Positions 20,178 through 29,221 of a stretch of 64,000 bases of DNA are shown one piece after another. The translations under genes and the position numbers were made by a program. Position 1 is the stretch's first letter. Each line of letters starts with the position of its first letter. The stretch comes from an uncultured Porphyromonadaceae bacterium (lineage in GTDB: Bacteria > Bacteroidota > Bacteroidia > Bacteroidales > Muribaculaceae). The notes under the pieces were generated by a model. It was not told the origin of the DNA, did no database searches, and saw nothing but the letters and a program-made list of their open reading frames with translations. The stretch covers positions 1 through 64,000 of the forward strand of contig CAMWLS010000006.1 in the NCBI GenBank assembly GCA_947175205.1. The letters run 5' to 3'.

Positions 20178-20735
20178 ATGAAGAGTTATGTATTTTTGGC
20201 CACAGGCTTTGAAGAGATAGAGGCAGTAACACCGGTGGATGTCCTCAGACGTGCCGGAATGGAAGTTGTCACTGTGTCAGTAAGCACTGACTGTCATGTG
20301 TGCGGAGCGCACGGCGTTACCTATGTTGCAGACACCACTATGTCTGAGACTGACTTCTCTGACGCGCAATGGCTGATTTTACCGGGTGGATTGCCCGGAG
20401 CTACCAATCTCTATGACACTCCTGCACTGCGCGAGCTCTTGGTGAATCACGCCGCCGCGGGGGGCCACGTAGCAGCAATCTGCGCTTCACCGGCGGTGGT
20501 ACTGGCTCCCCTGGGTCTCCTGAACGGCAAGGCTGCCACAGCCTATCCCGGTTTTGAAGATGCACTCAAGGCTCACGGAGCGGATGCCCGCCAGTCTCAG
20601 GCTGTAGTGGCTGACAACATCATCACCGGTAACGGTCCGGCTTCATCACTGCCCTTTGCACTTGCTATTGTAGCTGCCTCATGCGGTATGGAAAAAGCAC
20701 GCGAGGTGGCCTCAGGTATGCTCTATAACCTTTAA
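20178..20735 (+). CDS. DJ-1/PfpI-family protein
   Basis: A 185-residue Rossmann-like protein of the DJ-1/ThiJ/YajL group. The nucleophile-elbow cysteine is Cys102 in AAICASPAVVLA, and the supporting Glu15 lies in TGFEEIEA. The length is normal. Roles proposed for the family include chaperone, deglycase and oxidative-stress defence; none can be chosen from sequence. It is divergent from the apbE-like gene with only 29 bp between start codons. The helicase gene follows after 14 bp. Confidence 0.92.
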   Translation: MKSYVFLATGFEEIEAVTPVDVLRRAGMEVVTVSVSTDCHVCGAHGVTYVADTTMSETDFSDAQWLILPGGLPGATNLYDTPALRELLVNHAAAGGHVAAICASPAVVLAPLGLLNGKAATAYPGFEDALKAHGADARQSQAVVADNIITGNGPASSLPFALAIVAASCGMEKAREVASGMLYNL

Positions 20736-20749
20736 TCCACCACGGCGCG

Positions 20750-23700
20750 TTGCTGACCATACACAAGGCCTCCGCCGGCTCCGGAAAGACTTATCAGCTG
20801 GCACTTAACTACATCCGTACCCTTCTGGGAGTTCCTCAGGAGGGTGCGGACCGCTGGTGCCTTAACCTTCCGGAACTGGCTCCGGGAGGGTACAGACGTC
20901 CTGACCGTCACTCTCATATCCTGGCCATTACTTTTACAAATAAGGCCACCGGCGAGATGAAAGAGCGTATCATCTCAGAACTTGATGCCCTGCGCCACAT
21001 CCCCCCCGCGGGTGAGAAGGACGCCTCCAAATATGCGGGCACGCTGATGAAGGATTTCGGCTGCACACGCTCACAACTTGCACAGGCCGCTGACCTGGCC
21101 CTAACGGAACTTCTTCTGGGCTTTTCCTCTTTTAACGTCAGTACCATTGACTCATTCTTTCAGCGCGTGCTCAGAACATTTGCGCGTGAAGTGGAGCGTC
21201 AGGGCGATTACGGGGTTGAGCTGGATGATAATTACGCGGCTGCCGTTGGCGTGGACATGATGTTCAAGGACCTCAACCTTACCCCGGCTGACAAGAAAGA
21301 TGCTGCAAGACATGGCAAAATAATACGGTGGATAGAAAATTTCTCTCTGGAACAGCTGCGTAAAGGCAAAAGCTTCAACCTCTTCAACAGCCGCTCCAGC
21401 ATCACTGAGGCACTGCGTAAGGCTGTGGCTACCGCCATGAACGAGCAGTATAAGAAACATGCACCCGCCATGACAGAGTACCTTGAAGCTGATAACGGCA
21501 CCCTCCCCGGACGCTATGTACTGGCTCTGAGACAGTATGCGCAGAGACTCACTGATTCCCTGGCTCCACGAGTCAGAGAGATTCTTCAGTCACTGGATGC
21601 CGAGGGGTATACCCCTGCTGTCTTCCCGTCTTCATTGGGGAAAAACCTTGACGCCATTGCAGCCGGTAAGTATGAAATACCGTCCAAGACGCCAAAATAC
21701 ATCATGTCCTTCCTAAACCCATCAGAGGCATCTGAGATGGATATGGTGACCAAAAAGGAACTCAGGAAGCTGCCGGGAAGCAAGGAACTTGACTACCCCA
21801 CCCACTCCGTGCAGCTCATGAGCTCCCTGCTTCAGGATTACGTGAAGATGAGAAACACGCTCAGGTCTCTGGAAACGCTCGTTAAAAGTACCGGTAATCT
21901 GGAATTCCTGGGCTTTGTATTCCATTACATACATCGTTTCCGTAAGGAAAACAACCTCATTCTTCTTTCTGACACTAATGAGCTTCTGGGAAGTATAATA
22001 AGCGAGAGTGACACTCCCTTCATCTATGAACGCCTGGGGGTTATCCTGGAGCATTTCATGATAGATGAGTTTCAGGACACGTCAGAACTTCAGTGGCGCA
22101 ATCTCCGGCCACTCCTTTCCAACAGCCTGAGCCAGCAGCGCAGCAATCTCATAATAGGCGATGTCAAACAGGCCATATACCGTTTTCGCAACAGCGACAG
22201 CTCCATGCTCCACAGCACAGTGGCTCAGGAAGACTTTCCGGGACAGACCATAGAGCTTGGGCAGGCACCGGGAGAAAATACCAACTACCGCTCAGCCCAC
22301 CGGGTGGTACGCTTCAACAACACCCTTTTCAGCCGTCTGGCAGCCATGCTTGACGTCAAGGGTTATGAGGGTATAATTCAGACACTTCCACCCTCCACCG
22401 CTGACATTAAAGGCTATGTATCCGTTAAGGAAACTGAGGATGAGCAAAGTTCGTTCAAAGCACTTGCCGCAGCCATTCTGGACGCTCACAGCCGCGGCGT
22501 GGCATGGAAAGACATGGCCATACTGGTCAGACGCCGTAAGGAAGCTAATGCCATTGTAAGCGCGTTTCAGGATGAATACCCGCAGATTCCCATCCTCTCT
22601 GATGAATCCCTGTTGCTCCAGAGCGCCACATCCGTCCAGCTCATAGTGAGCATACTGCGTCTGCTGGACCAGAGTCATATTAAAAGCAACCGCAAAACCA
22701 ATTCTGAAAAGCGCTATGCCACGCGCGGTCAGGTGGTTCTCATGCAGTGCCGCTACGGATACTACGTGACCCAGGGAATGTCTCCTGAACAAGCTCTAAA
22801 AAAGGCGCTGGACGGCATAGACCGCCCGGATGAGGCTATAGATAAAATGCTGGACTCCGTGCGCTGCAATGGCCTCAACGGCATCAGCGCCACCGTGGAA
22901 GCCATCATTGACAAGGTAATGAGCCCTAAGCTTCTGAAAGATGAAATTGCCTATGTGGCCGCGTTTCAGGACCTTGTGACTTCTTTCTGCTCTCTTTATC
23001 CGGCCACCCTTCACTCTTTCCTAAAATACTGGGACCGTGTGCGCGGCCATCAGGCTCTCTCCACCGCCCCCTCTCTGGACGCGGTAAACATCATGACAAT
23101 ACACAAGTCCAAAGGCCTGGAATGGGACTGTGTCTTTATGCCTTACGCTGGCTTCAGCATGGGTTTCGGGCTGATGAGCGCATGGGTGGAGCCGCCACAG
23201 ATAGATGGCATACCGGCAGAACTGGTTCCTCCGTTGCTGCATGTACCGCTGGACAGGAGCAGCCTCGGTGATGAGGGTTCGCTTCTTAAGGAAGCTTACC
23301 TGCATGAACGCACACAGACCGTCACTGACTCCCTGAACATGGCATACGTGGCTTTTACTCGTGCAAGGCGTGAATTGCATGTATGGCTTACCTCATCCAG
23401 TGTTTCAGAACAGTATTTTGGCAAATATCTCATTGAAGCCCTTGAAGACAGAACAGTTCCGGCGGAAGAGTTTACTGAAAATCTCTCAGCCGGCGCTGTG
23501 GAGAGTACTGACGGGCTCAGACATTTCATTTACGGAGAATTAACAACAGTGGAGCACAGAGAGGCTGCTACGGAAGCTGAACCGGCACCGGAATACTTCA
23601 TTAATCTGGACCATCCGGCGCGTCAGCGGGTGGCCGGCAATGACTGGTTTTCTGAGCACGCTGATGCTGATATTACCCCTGACGAGACCCTGTCACGCAC

Positions 23701-24181
23701 TGATGCAGTAGTGGACATGCGCACCCGTCAGGCTGCTGAACGCGGACAGCACCTGCATGCCATACTGGGTGAGATGGATGTGCTTGAAGACCTTGACCAT
23801 GCAATAGACAGAATTGCACGTACTTACTCCCTCTCCCCTGAGCTGGCGGCTGAATACCATAGCGTGCTGACTGATGCATTTGAGAAAGCCGGTGATGCCG
23901 TCCACCGCTGGTTCATGCCCGAGGGTACCGTACTGAAAGAACAGAGCATCTTCATTCCCGGAATGCCTGATGACACCGTGCTGCGTCCTGACCGCGTTAT
24001 CCTGACAGATAACGGAAGTGCCGTGATTGTGGATTACAAGTTCACCTCCGCACCTCAGGCACGTCATAAAGCGCAGGTAAAAGCTTACGCTGACGCCCTC
24101 AGGGCCATGGGGTACAATGACATAGACGTATACCTCTGGTATCCTGATTTAAGGCTGGTGGAAAATATAAGAAATTTATAA
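20750..24181 (+). CDS. AddA/RecB-like UvrD helicase with PD-(D/E)XK nuclease
   Basis: A 1143-residue double-strand-break-processing type enzyme. The UvrD-type helicase core has Walker A ASAGSGKT (8-15), Walker B IDEFQDTSEL and motif VI YVAFTRARREL. The C-terminal RecB-type nuclease (about 980-1143) has GQHLHAIL, RPDRVIL and IVDYK all intact. The start is a TTG at 20750, because the P-loop begins eight codons later, as in other Bacteroidota homologues. The usual AddB-like partner is not adjacent, which is unusual if the pair is kept together in relatives. Confidence 0.92.
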   Translation: MLTIHKASAGSGKTYQLALNYIRTLLGVPQEGADRWCLNLPELAPGGYRRPDRHSHILAITFTNKATGEMKERIISELDALRHIPPAGEKDASKYAGTLMKDFGCTRSQLAQAADLALTELLLGFSSFNVSTIDSFFQRVLRTFAREVERQGDYGVELDDNYAAAVGVDMMFKDLNLTPADKKDAARHGKIIRWIENFSLEQLRKGKSFNLFNSRSSITEALRKAVATAMNEQYKKHAPAMTEYLEADNGTLPGRYVLALRQYAQRLTDSLAPRVREILQSLDAEGYTPAVFPSSLGKNLDAIAAGKYEIPSKTPKYIMSFLNPSEASEMDMVTKKELRKLPGSKELDYPTHSVQLMSSLLQDYVKMRNTLRSLETLVKSTGNLEFLGFVFHYIHRFRKENNLILLSDTNELLGSIISESDTPFIYERLGVILEHFMIDEFQDTSELQWRNLRPLLSNSLSQQRSNLIIGDVKQAIYRFRNSDSSMLHSTVAQEDFPGQTIELGQAPGENTNYRSAHRVVRFNNTLFSRLAAMLDVKGYEGIIQTLPPSTADIKGYVSVKETEDEQSSFKALAAAILDAHSRGVAWKDMAILVRRRKEANAIVSAFQDEYPQIPILSDESLLLQSATSVQLIVSILRLLDQSHIKSNRKTNSEKRYATRGQVVLMQCRYGYYVTQGMSPEQALKKALDGIDRPDEAIDKMLDSVRCNGLNGISATVEAIIDKVMSPKLLKDEIAYVAAFQDLVTSFCSLYPATLHSFLKYWDRVRGHQALSTAPSLDAVNIMTIHKSKGLEWDCVFMPYAGFSMGFGLMSAWVEPPQIDGIPAELVPPLLHVPLDRSSLGDEGSLLKEAYLHERTQTVTDSLNMAYVAFTRARRELHVWLTSSSVSEQYFGKYLIEALEDRTVPAEEFTENLSAGAVESTDGLRHFIYGELTTVEHREAATEAEPAPEYFINLDHPARQRVAGNDWFSEHADADITPDETLSRTDAVVDMRTRQAAERGQHLHAILGEMDVLEDLDHAIDRIARTYSLSPELAAEYHSVLTDAFEKAGDAVHRWFMPEGTVLKEQSIFIPGMPDDTVLRPDRVILTDNGSAVIVDYKFTSAPQARHKAQVKAYADALRAMGYNDIDVYLWYPDLRLVENIRNL

Positions 24182-24241
24182 ACTTGTCCCGACTATATTC
24201 CAATCAGCGGATAAGCCGGACCTAAATTATCACTTTAAGAT

Positions 24242-25888
24242 ATGAAAAAGAAACTGATTATTGCTCTCAGCATGGCCGTTGCAGCAGGCACGGCGCAGCA
24301 GACACTGGCCTGTACCAGTCTGATAGCCACCCCGGGCGCCACCGCAGACAGCAGTGCCATGATTACCTATGCCGCGGACAGCCATACACTTTATGGAGAA
24401 CTTTACAGTCAGCCCGCGGCTGACCACACCCCCGGCACCATGCGTAAGGTGGTGGAATGGGACACGGGCAAGCTCCTGGGTGAGATTCCGGAAGTAGCTC
24501 ACACTTACGCAACCATCGGAAACATGAACGAACACGGCCTCACCATAGCGGAGAGCACATGGGGCGGCCGTCCGGAGCTGGAGGGCTCAGGCCTTATTGA
24601 TTACGGAAGCCTCATTTACATTACCCTCCAGCGGGCGCGTAACGCGCGCGAGGCTGTTAATGTCATGACTGACCTTGTGAACAAATACGGTTATGCCTCT
24701 TCAGGCGAGAGCTTCTCCATAGCTGACCCTGATGAAGTATGGATTATGGAGATGATAGGAAAGGGGAAATCTGACCCCGGCGCCGTATGGGTAGCTCGCA
24801 AGGTACCTGACGGCTACATCTCAGGGCACGCCAATCACTCACGCATACACCGCTTCCCTCTGAAGGACAGCAGTGGAAACACGCTGTACTCTAAAGATGT
24901 CATAAAATTTGCCCGCCAGCAGGGTTATTTCAGCGGTAAGGATGAGGATTTTGACTTCTCCAAGGCATACGCCGTTACTGACTTTGGCGCACTGCGCGGC
25001 TGCGATGCTCGCGTCTGGAGTTATTTCAATAAATTCACTGACGGCGGCTGCCCGGAGTTCCTGACCTGGATTAATGAAGGTGCCGGTGAGCCCATGCCTC
25101 TGTGGATTAAGCCCTCACGGAAAATCAGCGCCAATGACCTCAAGTGGATGATGCGTGACCACTTTGAGGATACCCCATTTGACATGACACAGGATATAGG
25201 TGCCGGACCCTTTGACGTCCCCTACCGCTGGCGTCCCATGGGCTTCACCGTGGACTCTGTGGAATACACCCATGAGCGTGCCATTGCCACACAGCAGACA
25301 GGCTTCTCCTTTGTCTCATCCATGAATAACAGCCGTCCGGAGGCCATGAAAGGTATTCTGTGGTTCGGGGTGGATGATGCCAACACCTGCGTCTACATCC
25401 CTGTCTTCAACAGCACCACCACCCCACCCCGTCAGCTGGCTCCCGGCAACGGTGATTTATACAACATCTCATGGGATGCCATGTTCTGGGTGAATAATTA
25501 CGTGGCAAACCAGGCATATAACCGTTACTCACAGATGATTCCTGACATCCGTGCCGTACAGAAGCGCCTGGAAGACCGTTATGAGACCGAGGTTAAGGAG
25601 GCTGAAAAAGACCTGCGTGGCGTACCGTATGCCCGGGCTGCCGCTGAGCTTAAGACCCTGACTGACGCTTCAGCAGCCGAAACCACCACAGCCTTCAAAG
25701 AACTGGGTGATTATCTGCTGGTTAAATATCTTGACGGCAATATTAAGAAGGAAGCTGACGGGAAATTTGCACGCACTCCGGAAGGCATGCCCGTGCAGCC
25801 GGAATTCGGCGGTTACAACCAGCGTTATTTTGAATCCATTGCCCGCAGCACCGGCGACCGCCTGAAAGTACACGAACCGGAAAAATAA
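24242..25888 (+). CDS. C69-family dipeptidase
   Basis: A 548-residue secreted N-terminal-nucleophile hydrolase. The signal peptide (1-23) ends just before Cys24 in ACTSLIATPGA, the residue expected to become the N-terminal nucleophile. Family signatures GNMNEHGLTIAEST and the DPDEVWIMEMIG block follow. C69 enzymes cleave dipeptides, often with broad specificity. It follows the helicase by 60 bp with no recognisable promoter between. It ends at the terminator/promoter composite at 25890-25958. Confidence 0.93.
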   Translation: MKKKLIIALSMAVAAGTAQQTLACTSLIATPGATADSSAMITYAADSHTLYGELYSQPAADHTPGTMRKVVEWDTGKLLGEIPEVAHTYATIGNMNEHGLTIAESTWGGRPELEGSGLIDYGSLIYITLQRARNAREAVNVMTDLVNKYGYASSGESFSIADPDEVWIMEMIGKGKSDPGAVWVARKVPDGYISGHANHSRIHRFPLKDSSGNTLYSKDVIKFARQQGYFSGKDEDFDFSKAYAVTDFGALRGCDARVWSYFNKFTDGGCPEFLTWINEGAGEPMPLWIKPSRKISANDLKWMMRDHFEDTPFDMTQDIGAGPFDVPYRWRPMGFTVDSVEYTHERAIATQQTGFSFVSSMNNSRPEAMKGILWFGVDDANTCVYIPVFNSTTTPPRQLAPGNGDLYNISWDAMFWVNNYVANQAYNRYSQMIPDIRAVQKRLEDRYETEVKEAEKDLRGVPYARAAAELKTLTDASAAETTTAFKELGDYLLVKYLDGNIKKEADGKFARTPEGMPVQPEFGGYNQRYFESIARSTGDRLKVHEPEK

Positions 25889-25889
25889 T

Positions 25890-25920
25890 TTTGAAGCTAT
25901 TAAAAATTTGTTTAAGTTTG
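25890..25920 (+). promoter_or_regulatory. Promoter of korAB
   Basis: A -33 TTTG (25890-25893) starts two bases after the C69 stop codon. A -7 TAAGTTTG (25913-25920) follows 19 bp later. The match is excellent. The predicted start near 25927 falls in the left arm of the hairpin at 25920-25953. Confidence 0.72.
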
Positions 25921-25958
25921 CATACACTTTGGCGCACTGCGCCGGGTGTATGCTTTTT
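25920..25958 (+). terminator. Intrinsic terminator of the C69 gene
   Basis: The stem GCATACAC/GTGTATGC (25920-25927 with 25946-25953) has an inner GGCGC/GCGCC helix and is followed by six T. It overlaps the last base of the korA -7 box. Confidence 0.8.
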
Positions 25959-26029
25959 TACATCCCAAACCTCCGTTAACACGGTGCTGAATGATAATCC
26001 AATCAAGACCCAACTATTTATAACTCATC

Positions 26030-27889
26030 ATGTTAGATAAACCAACAATTAAGACACTTGAGAAAGTGGTGGTACGCTTCTCAGGTGATTCAGGCGACGG
26101 CATGCAGTTAGCAGGCAACATCTTTACAAATGTCTCCGCCGCCCTTGGCAATCAGGTCTCTACTTTCCCTGACTATCCCGCTGAAATCCGCGCCCCCCAG
26201 GGCTCTCTCAGTGGTGTCTCAGGCTTTCAGGTCAGTGTAGGAACCGGGGTTCACACTCCCGGCGACTCCTGTGACGTTCTCGTGGCCATGAACCCGGCCG
26301 CTCTGAAACAGAACATCAAGTTCCTCAAGCCCGGTGGAGTGATAATAGTGGACATTGATTCCTTCAAGGAAGCTGACCTCCGCAAGGCTCTCTTCACCAC
26401 TGACAACGCCTTTAAGGAGTTAGGCATCACCGCTCAGGTCCTGGAAGTCCCCGTAACATCCATGACTAAAGCCGCACTGGCTGACAGCGGTCTGGATAAC
26501 AAGAGCATTCTCAAGTGCCGTAACATCTTTGCCCTGGGTCTTGTTTGCTGGCTATTTGACCGTCCGCTGGAGACGGCACTACACCACCTCAAGAACAAAT
26601 TTGCACGTAAGCCCGCCATCTTTGAAGCCAACGCAAAAGTGCTTGACGCCGGCTTCAACTACGGCCACAATATTCACGCCACAGTAAGCACATACCGCAT
26701 TGAGTCACCGGACCCCCGTCCCGGTGTCTACACAGATATAAACGGAAATACAGCCACCGCATGGGGCCTTATCATGGCTTCAGAAAAGTGTGGCCGTCCT
26801 CTTTTCCTTGGCTCATACCCCATCACCCCCGCCACTGACATCCTCCATGAGCTGGCAAAGCGCAAGGACTTAGGTGTCAAGGCATGTCAGATGGAAGATG
26901 AAATTGCCGGCGTCTGCTCAGCCATTGGCGCAAGCTATGCCGGAAATCTGGCCGTCACATCCACCTCAGGTCCCGGTCTGGCTCTCAAAAGTGAGGGCAT
27001 AGGTCTGGCCGTTATAGCTGAGCTTCCCCTGGTGGTGATTGACGTACAGCGCGGTGGCCCCTCCACCGGTCTGCCCACAAAGACTGAACAGACTGACCTC
27101 ATGCAGGCCCTTTACGGCCGCAACGGTGAAAGCCCCGTGGCTGTGGTGGCTCCAGCCTCGCCCACTGACTGCTTCACCATGGCCTTTGAAGCATGCCGCA
27201 TTGCCGTGGAGCACATGACTCCGGTGATACTTCTGAGCGATGCCTTCATTGGCAACGGTTCCAGCGCATGGCGCATACCGGAGGCTGATGAGTTCCCGCA
27301 GATAAAGACTCCTGACGTTCCTGAGGAACTGCGAGTTCCCGGTGCCTGGCGTCCCTATATGCGTGACCCGGAGACACTGGTACGCTACTGGGCCGTCCCT
27401 GGTACGGAAAACCTGGCACACCGCCTGGGAGGCCTGGAAAAGGACTTCAACACCGGTGCCATATCCACTGACCCCGCAAACCACGCCCGCATGGTGGAAA
27501 CCAGACGTAACAAGATTGCCCGCATTGCCACTGACATCCCCGGGCAGGAAGTCCTGGGTAACCCGGAGGCTGACACTCTCCTTGTGGGCTGGGGCGGAAC
27601 CTACGGACATCTGCACACTGCCGCTGATGAGCTCAACGCTCAGGGAACACCCGTGGCTCTGGCTCACTTCCGTTACATCAATCCTCTGCCGGAGAACACA
27701 GGCGAGATTTTCAGCCGCTACAAGAACATCATTGTGGCAGAGCTCAACACCGGCATGTTTGCTGACTATCTTCAGGCACGCTTCCCGCAGCACTTCTTCC
27801 GCCGCATTAACAAGATTGAAGGTCAGCCCTTCATGGTATCAGAAGTTATCAAGGGCGTAAAAGACATCCTCCAGCAAATGCAGAAGTAA
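26030..27889 (+). CDS. korA: 2-oxoacid (2-oxoglutarate):ferredoxin oxidoreductase, alpha subunit
   Basis: A 619-residue fused gamma-alpha subunit. The gamma (POR) domain is at about 10-200 (VVVRFSGDSGDGMQLAG), and the pyrimidine-binding alpha domain is at about 245-500 (SYPITPATDILHELAKR, STSGPGLALKSEGIGLA). A C-terminal domain follows from about 500. With KorB it converts 2-oxoglutarate or a similar 2-oxoacid to the acyl-CoA and reduces ferredoxin. In anaerobic Bacteroidales this feeds a reductive or partial TCA route. The 2-oxoglutarate preference is from family habit, not visible residues. Confidence 0.93.
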   Translation: MLDKPTIKTLEKVVVRFSGDSGDGMQLAGNIFTNVSAALGNQVSTFPDYPAEIRAPQGSLSGVSGFQVSVGTGVHTPGDSCDVLVAMNPAALKQNIKFLKPGGVIIVDIDSFKEADLRKALFTTDNAFKELGITAQVLEVPVTSMTKAALADSGLDNKSILKCRNIFALGLVCWLFDRPLETALHHLKNKFARKPAIFEANAKVLDAGFNYGHNIHATVSTYRIESPDPRPGVYTDINGNTATAWGLIMASEKCGRPLFLGSYPITPATDILHELAKRKDLGVKACQMEDEIAGVCSAIGASYAGNLAVTSTSGPGLALKSEGIGLAVIAELPLVVIDVQRGGPSTGLPTKTEQTDLMQALYGRNGESPVAVVAPASPTDCFTMAFEACRIAVEHMTPVILLSDAFIGNGSSAWRIPEADEFPQIKTPDVPEELRVPGAWRPYMRDPETLVRYWAVPGTENLAHRLGGLEKDFNTGAISTDPANHARMVETRRNKIARIATDIPGQEVLGNPEADTLLVGWGGTYGHLHTAADELNAQGTPVALAHFRYINPLPENTGEIFSRYKNIIVAELNTGMFADYLQARFPQHFFRRINKIEGQPFMVSEVIKGVKDILQQMQK

Positions 27890-27913
27890 AATCCCGTAAC
27901 CCACACATAAATC

Positions 27914-28933
27914 ATGGAAACAAATACTAACAGCTTTCAGGCTTCAGATTATAAAAGCGACCAGCCCGTGCGCTGGTGTCCGGGCTGCGGAGACCACGCC
28001 ATCCTCAACACACTGCACAAGGCCATGGCAGAGCTGGGAATACCCCCTCACAAGACTGCCGTAATTTCCGGCATAGGATGCTCCTCACGCCTGCCTTACT
28101 ATATGAACACTTACGGTTTCCACACCATCCACGGACGCGCTGCCGCAATTGCCACCGGCTTTAAGGTGGCTAATCCGGAGATGACCGTATGGCAGATTTC
28201 AGGCGATGGTGACGGCCTGGCCATTGGCGGCAACCATTTCATCCATGCCGTCCGCCGTAACGTGAACATAAACATGCTCCTGTTTAACAACAAGATTTAC
28301 GGCCTCACCAAGGGACAGTACTCACCCACCAGCGAGCGCGGCTTTGTATCCAAGTCATCTCCCTACGGAACCACTGAAGACCCCTTCATACCGGCCGAAC
28401 TGGTTTTTGGAGCCCGTGGAAACTTCTTTGCCCGCTCCATTGACGTGGAACTGAAAATCTCACAGGAGGTCCTGGCAGCTGCCGCACGTCATGAAGGTGC
28501 ATCCGTGGTTGAAATACTCCAGAACTGCGTCATCTTCAACAATGGCATCCACAACCCAATCACTGACCGCGAAGTCCGTGCTGACCGCACCATACACCTT
28601 GTACATGGTCAGAAAATGCTCTTTGGCAAGGACATGAATCACGGCCTGGTGCAGGACGGTTTTCTGCTTAAAGCCGTTGAATTAGGCAAGGACGGCTACA
28701 CCATTGATGATGTTTTGGTACATGACGCCCACACCAAGTCAAACTTCCTGCATCAGCAGCTGGCCATGATGGACGGCAAGGAACTTCCTCTGGCCATTGG
28801 CGTTATCAGAGACGTAAACTCACTCACTTATGACAGTGAAGTAACTGAGCAGGTACGTGCCGTAAAGGCCAAGAAAGGCTTTGACAGCCTGCGCCAGATG
28901 ATACTGGCAGGCGATACCTGGACCGTGGAATAA
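27914..28933 (+). CDS. korB: 2-oxoacid (2-oxoglutarate):ferredoxin oxidoreductase, beta subunit
   Basis: A 339-residue thiamine-diphosphate-binding subunit. The WCPGCGDHAIL and GIGCSSR cysteine motifs, the TPP motif GDGDGLAIGGNH through LLFNNKIYGLTKGQ, and normal length support the call. It follows korA after 24 bp and completes the two-subunit enzyme. The strong GC hairpin at 28977-29008 follows the gene. Confidence 0.95.
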   Translation: METNTNSFQASDYKSDQPVRWCPGCGDHAILNTLHKAMAELGIPPHKTAVISGIGCSSRLPYYMNTYGFHTIHGRAAAIATGFKVANPEMTVWQISGDGDGLAIGGNHFIHAVRRNVNINMLLFNNKIYGLTKGQYSPTSERGFVSKSSPYGTTEDPFIPAELVFGARGNFFARSIDVELKISQEVLAAAARHEGASVVEILQNCVIFNNGIHNPITDREVRADRTIHLVHGQKMLFGKDMNHGLVQDGFLLKAVELGKDGYTIDDVLVHDAHTKSNFLHQQLAMMDGKELPLAIGVIRDVNSLTYDSEVTEQVRAVKAKKGFDSLRQMILAGDTWTVE

Positions 28934-28976
28934 GATACAGGCACTCCCCCGGAACAAGACTTCCGGGATAACAACA

Positions 28977-29008
28977 CTGCAGCCCCGCCGCTCACACGGC
29001 GGGGCTGC
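28977..29008 (+). terminator. Strong hairpin after korB
   Basis: A 12-bp GC stem, GCAGCCCCGCCG paired with CGGCGGGGCTGC, with a short loop, 45 nt after the korB stop. There is no T-tract, so it may be a 3'-end stabiliser rather than a true intrinsic terminator. Confidence 0.5.
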
Positions 29009-29036
29009 GGCGTTAAAACGCGGCATGCTTATGTAG

Positions 29037-29056
29037 GGATGAACCATGGTTCATCC
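29037..29056. repeat. 20-bp perfect palindrome, copy 1
   Basis: GGATGAACCA followed by its exact reverse complement. A second, nearly identical copy lies at 29108. The two sit in the convergent spacer between korB and the 29222 gene. Confidence 0.8.
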
Positions 29057-29107
29057 GTTCAAGGCAAAAAATAATGCCGGCAACAGGAAACGCGTCATGC
29101 GGGTAAC

Positions 29108-29127
29108 GGATGAACCATGGATCATCC
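29108..29127. repeat. 20-bp palindrome, copy 2 (one mismatch)
   Basis: Same unit as 29037-29056, with one changed base in the right half (A for T at 29121). Its centre is 71 bp from that of copy 1. It is likely a dispersed REP-like element or a protein-binding site (inference). Confidence 0.75.
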
Positions 29128-29149
29128 ATACATTGCCAGCCTCGGCGCA

Positions 29150-29188
29150 TAAAAAACGCCGGGCTTCCTTTTCGGAGGAAGCCCGGCG
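29150..29188 (-). terminator. Intrinsic terminator of the 29222 gene
   Basis: A 12-bp stem, GCCGGGCTTCCT/AGGAAGCCCGGC (29158-29169 with 29176-29187). On minus it is followed by G and six T. A small extra hairpin (AGTCAGC/GCTGACT) lies nearer the stop codon at about 29194-29212. Confidence 0.88.
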
Positions 29189-29221
29189 GCATCAGTCAGC
29201 TTATGGCTGACTCAGTATGTT

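Noticed and set aside
26966..27793. A 275-codon antisense frame inside korA
   Set aside because: Long only because of korA codon bias; it mirrors conserved korA codons and has no start signal or family features.
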